Source of the DNA: Pithys albifrons albifrons | Lineage: Eukaryota > Chordata > Aves > Passeriformes > Thamnophilidae | DNA: 64,000 nt | Assembly: GCF_047495875.1 (NCBI RefSeq) | Contig: NC_092461.1 | Span: 95,362,431-95,426,430, forward strand | Reading direction: 5' to 3' | Shown here: positions 60,284 to 64,000 of the stretch, piece after piece | How the letters are laid out: the number at the start of each line of letters is the position of its first letter | Position numbering within the stretch: the stretch's first letter is position 1 | Program-made: the position numbers and the translations under genes | Notes under the pieces: generated by a model | Databases searched by the model: none | The model's input: only the letters and a program-made list of their open reading frames with translations | What the model was told of the DNA's origin: nothing

Positions 60284-63200
60284 CATATAATTTAGTTTTC
60301 CTTGACTGATTAGTATCAGCATTGCCTAACATTATCATAAGATAGTGATGAAATGGTATGTAGTAAGAGGTGTGCTAAGTCTTCAGTTAATATGGAAAGC
60401 CGAACTCTTCAAACTTTAGTGAAAGATGTTCGCGGTAACTGAAGACCTGGACTTAACATTAAAATAGAACCCATTCATAGCATGGTGCTACAGTAAGGCT
60501 GGTTTCTTTAAAGTATTTTACCCATAAATTTATGGAAACTGCATCCTTATTTAGTAGAAAAAAAGGTCTTTCCTGGAATAATGCTTAGTTTTTCTAGGAT
60601 ATATGAGGCTGACATACAATAATCCACTTTGTATCTATTGAAGCATCCCTGCAGTTTTCTCCTTCCCACCAAAAAATGAATTGTCTGCCCATTTTCAAGG
60701 TTGTGTTTAATTTCAAGGAACAGAAAATTAATTTAAAGATCATGCAAACAGGCATATTTCTTTTAAAAATATATCATTTTCACAATTTGAAGAGTAGAAT
60801 TCTTCCTACAATCCAGTGTTCTAGAGAAATAATGACGATCTACACTAAAGCCTTACCAATGAATAGGATCCATCATCTTCTGAATTGAAGATTTTTGCAA
60901 ATAACAATGTGTTCTGCCATTTCCCTTGTGATTTGGATAATATTAGTGAGGGGTTCTAGGCTCAGTTAAATATCATCACTATTCCCTATACAATGCAGCA
61001 TCAATGCAGCATAAACTGGTACAGAGTGTGCCAGAAGATTCCCCTGCAGCAGCTGTTCATGCTGCATGGCCTGCTCCAGCACAGAGTACGAGGCTGTGGA
61101 GTAAGGACTGTTCAACATTACCAGGTCCTCAGCACAGTATGTTCCTCAAGATCTCCAATACACTGTTTCTGGCTACCACTATTAATCTATGTATCTATTT
61201 ATCAAGAACAACAAACACAAAAAGTTAAAACCTTAGTGTAATATCTTGTTCCTTTCTACATAGTTTGAGCAAAATAAATCTGCTAAAATAGTCTCAAGCC
61301 AATGTTTTTTAAGATATATATATTTCAAACTGTCTTTCAAAATGCAGAATTATTAATACTTATAAAATGTCCTAGTTATTACGTATGCATAACCAGTACT
61401 GACTTTTAGTTATTTGATGTCTTCCTCTTGATTGTTTTGCTTTTATTATTATCTAACTGCAGAGAGATTTGATGCCAATGCAATAGTAGGTAGCAGCTAC
61501 AGCTAATTAAAATTCTGTTTCATTAAGCTTAGAACTCTGTTTTGTCACTTTGAATGGCTGTGATAAAAAAGTTAAGACAAAAGTTGAACCACAGTGGTTA
61601 TCTTGCTAATACAACTACTCTAGAAAGCTGGCCAATATTGTGAAAGTCTGCAATATTTTGCAAGATATTTCCTTGTTAAACCCGGCTTCCCTCTGAAGTA
61701 TGCACACATGAACCCTACACTAATATGAGAGGATTTTAGTACCTTATGAAACAAAGCTATTCAGAATTAATGAAGCAACTCCTTCTGCCTGGCTACAGAT
61801 ATTTCAGCTATACATACAACAGCCCTGTAATTCAAAGATAGGTAATGCTGCCAAAAAGACAATCACCAGTGAATTGGTTATACTTGAATTGGAATACAAG
61901 TTCTTTCAACTTCTATTTTTGTGCTCAAAGGTATATGTGTCCTCTTATTCCATCCAAATACATGGAGCTTTTCTACTATTATCATTATTTAGAATATATG
62001 CATCTTAATGAATGAATGAATAAACAAACAAACAAATAAATAAACAAACAAATAAATGTAATTTGCAAGATGTTACAAGGTGGAAAGAGCACCAAGTCCT
62101 ACACCAAAACCATTTCCAGTCTAATTAGACACAGTGGGTAAGGCAGGCATAAGTAAAATACTCTCTGACTTGTGTGTAGCCAAACAGCTTGTGAACAAAA
62201 TGTTTGATTTACTGATATCCAACTTTTTACACTAGCCAGCCCAGCAGAAATTTTCTTGAGGTCTCCTCCATGCAGACACATGTGGATGTAGAGCTACAGT
62301 GGTAGCAACCAGCTTCTTATTTGTGTCCATCATGTAATAGGCTCAAAGCTATAGTTCTATGGCAGCTACCATATGCTGTCACTGCCAAATCAATTAATCC
62401 ATTTTTCAGCTTATTCCTCCTGGAGAGCTGGAGATGCAGATGACCAAAGGGAATCGACTTGCTTTCTGTATTATTCTTTGTGCTGAGCTATATACAAGCA
62501 AAGGCTGAAGGTTGAATGTCATAGCCTTAAGCCTTAGACCGTAATACAGCATACAGAATTTCCATGGAATTTTCTCTATCAAATATTGTTCATGTGATAT
62601 CAATGAAAAAAATTTACTCAGCTTGTTGAGATACTAACCACAAGGGGAAAATTCTCATCCAAATATCTCTCTGGACTCAGAATGCATGCCAATATAGGAA
62701 CTACAGTTTCTGTAAATTATTAATCCATACCATTGGAGGATTTGGTGCTAAATGTTTTTCTTAAACTTGCACAATTCACATAAATATGTATATTATCTAA
62801 AACAGGAAACTGAAGGGGAAATGTAAAACAAGAAATCATAGATACTGCACAAGACAAAAGCCTTTAAGTTTTCCAGAACTTCCGAGCACATACCTATTTT
62901 TAAAAATTTTCCATTGAAATAGAGACATCTGTTCAGGTCTGCATAGATTTTGTTTGATTTAGAACTAGCTGGATTTAGATTAGGAAGTAGGGATTCAAAA
63001 GAAGCTTTTGCCTTTAAATCTATGAGAAACTGGCTGGTTTTAATTTCTAATCAAGGGCAGTGAGCATTTCAGGGATTTCTGAATGGATAATAAATACCGG
63101 GCATGACGATCAGCTAGGACACACATCCTACGGCAAGTATCCTCAGTGCAGGTAGTAGAGGAAAAAATTATCTGTGACAGTTTCATGGACTATAGTTCAA

Positions 63201-63572
63201 CTGTCCATATGGCCATAGCCAGGTCAAAGCCTTGAATCTACAGGGTTCTGACCTTCCATTCTTCTGCCCCAAATAGGAACAGTTAGGAATGTTCAAAGAG
63301 CTGAGAGGTAGCAACCAGTTCACTTATGCTAATTGCATTACATTGAAGGTGGGAGCTTTATTGCTTTAAAAATATAACTCAGAAAACCCATCTATATTTC
63401 ACAAATTTCTGAGGTGATTGGTACAACAGAGTAATTCAAATATGTCTTAAGATAGCTTCTGAAGAGATGATAGCAAAGCATATCTCTATTCAGAAAATTT
63501 ACGTTACACAGATGCCAACATTTTATTGGTTTTTAAGGAAAAAATACTTACAATAGTACTTTTATTTTATGT
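60284..63572. other. Unannotated AT-rich stretch
   Basis: No gene is seen. An AAAT/AAAC/AATG microsatellite is at 62006-62057. A GC-richer patch at 61000-61160 is not recognised. Confidence 0.5.
62006..62057 (+). repeat. (AATG)n/(AAAC)n/(AAAT)n compound microsatellite
   Basis: Tetranucleotide units of three related types in tandem. Confidence 0.9.
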
Positions 63573-64000
63573 CTGGCACCATAGACTTGTGCATGTCTAA
63601 GTGGCATAGCAGGTTGCTGACCATTTCACCTTGGATTATGGGGCCTTTGTTCTGCTCCCTGCCTCTCTGTCTTACAGTTCCAGGGGCTGGGCACCTGCAG
63701 AACAATTGGTGTTGCTAATAGAGCCTGAGAAAAAGAAAGCATTATGTACCTCAACCTTTTTCTTATTCTCAGTCACTATATTTCCCTCTCCATCCAATAA
63801 AGGATGAAGATTCTCCTTAGCGCTCCTTTGGTTGTTGATGTATTTGTAAAAACATTTTGTTGTCTATTATGGCAGTAGCCAGATTAAGTTCTAGCTCAGC
63901 CTTGTCCCTTTTAATTTTTTGTCTACGTAACCTCACAACAACCTTGTAGTCTGCCTGAGTGAACTGCCCCTTCTTCTTAAGGTCATAAACTGTCCTTTAT
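63573..64000 (-). mobile_element. CR1 LINE, ORF2 reverse-transcriptase segment, continues past window
   Basis: Antisense CR1 ORF2 in the canonical block order: CATAGACTTGTGCATGTC, TAAGTGGCATAGCAGGTTGC, CCAATAAAGGATGAAGATTC, GGCAGTAGCCAGATTAAG and AGGTCATAAACTGTCC. This is the upstream part of the reverse-transcriptase ORF. The left end is truncated at about 63573. The right end runs off the window, so the copy may be long. Confidence 0.9.

Noticed and set aside
61000..61241. Pair of overlapping plus frames in a GC-richer patch
   Set aside because: No recognisable protein and no repeat family; too short to support.
1..64000. CRISPR array, prokaryotic operon or complete provirus
   Set aside because: No regularly spaced direct repeats with unique spacers, no bacterial gene structure, and no gag, pol or env sequence beside any LTR.

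Overview
The window looks like a stretch of bird nuclear genome, probably from a passerine. It is AT-rich, and I find no convincing protein-coding gene, functional RNA gene or CRISPR array. The evidence for a bird is the repeat content. There are many CR1 LINE fragments with typical avian 3' ends (a GGTTGGACT..GATGATCT..CCAACC block, then ATTCTATG-type 8-bp repeats). There are also many solo long terminal repeats (LTRs) of endogenous retroviruses and one tRNA-Ile/CR1 SINE of the kind described from zebra finch. Family names come from memory of avian repeats; no database search was run. The region reads as a gene desert or a large intron.

Layout from left to right. 1-10 kb: a solo LTR (1229-1856, minus), then a nested block at 3355-5692 in which a young CR1 abuts an older CR1 that is split by a 1149-bp LTR, and a further LTR at 9649-10281 (minus). 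10-24 kb: mostly unannotated AT-rich DNA, with a GC-rich island of unknown type (13255-13790), CR1 pieces at 14438, 17477 and 18895, and an LTR at 22501-23124 (plus). 24-32 kb: a CR1 split by an LTR with perfect 8-bp terminal inverted repeats (24183-25025), another CR1 (25746-26400), a 1116-bp LTR-like element (30711-31826) and an LTR remnant (31957-32317). 32-46 kb: a perfect 46-bp hairpin (33483-33528), a GC-rich island (36240-36467), a 288-bp CTT tract with a higher-order pattern (37764-38051), LTRs at 39078 and 44791, and CR1 pieces at 43020 and 45470. 46-64 kb: the tRNA-Ile/CR1 SINE (50768-50908), a GC-rich composite SINE-like insert (54412-54779), a 2-kb CR1 lacking its reverse-transcriptase core (54800-56745), LTR fragments at 56790 and 59538, and a CR1 reverse-transcriptase segment running off the right edge.

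Eight LTR copies have recognisable 5-bp target-site duplications (four exact, four at 4/5), so their boundaries are well supported. None keeps gag, pol or env sequence. Every long reading frame in the window is a repeat remnant, a low-complexity translation or chance.

The most unusual object is the minus-strand insert at 54412-54779. It joins a tRNA-Gln-like head with intact A and B boxes to a 5S-rRNA-like segment, a structured body and an unidentified tail, and it carries a possible 13-bp target-site duplication. It is the best candidate here for an undescribed or little-known element family.
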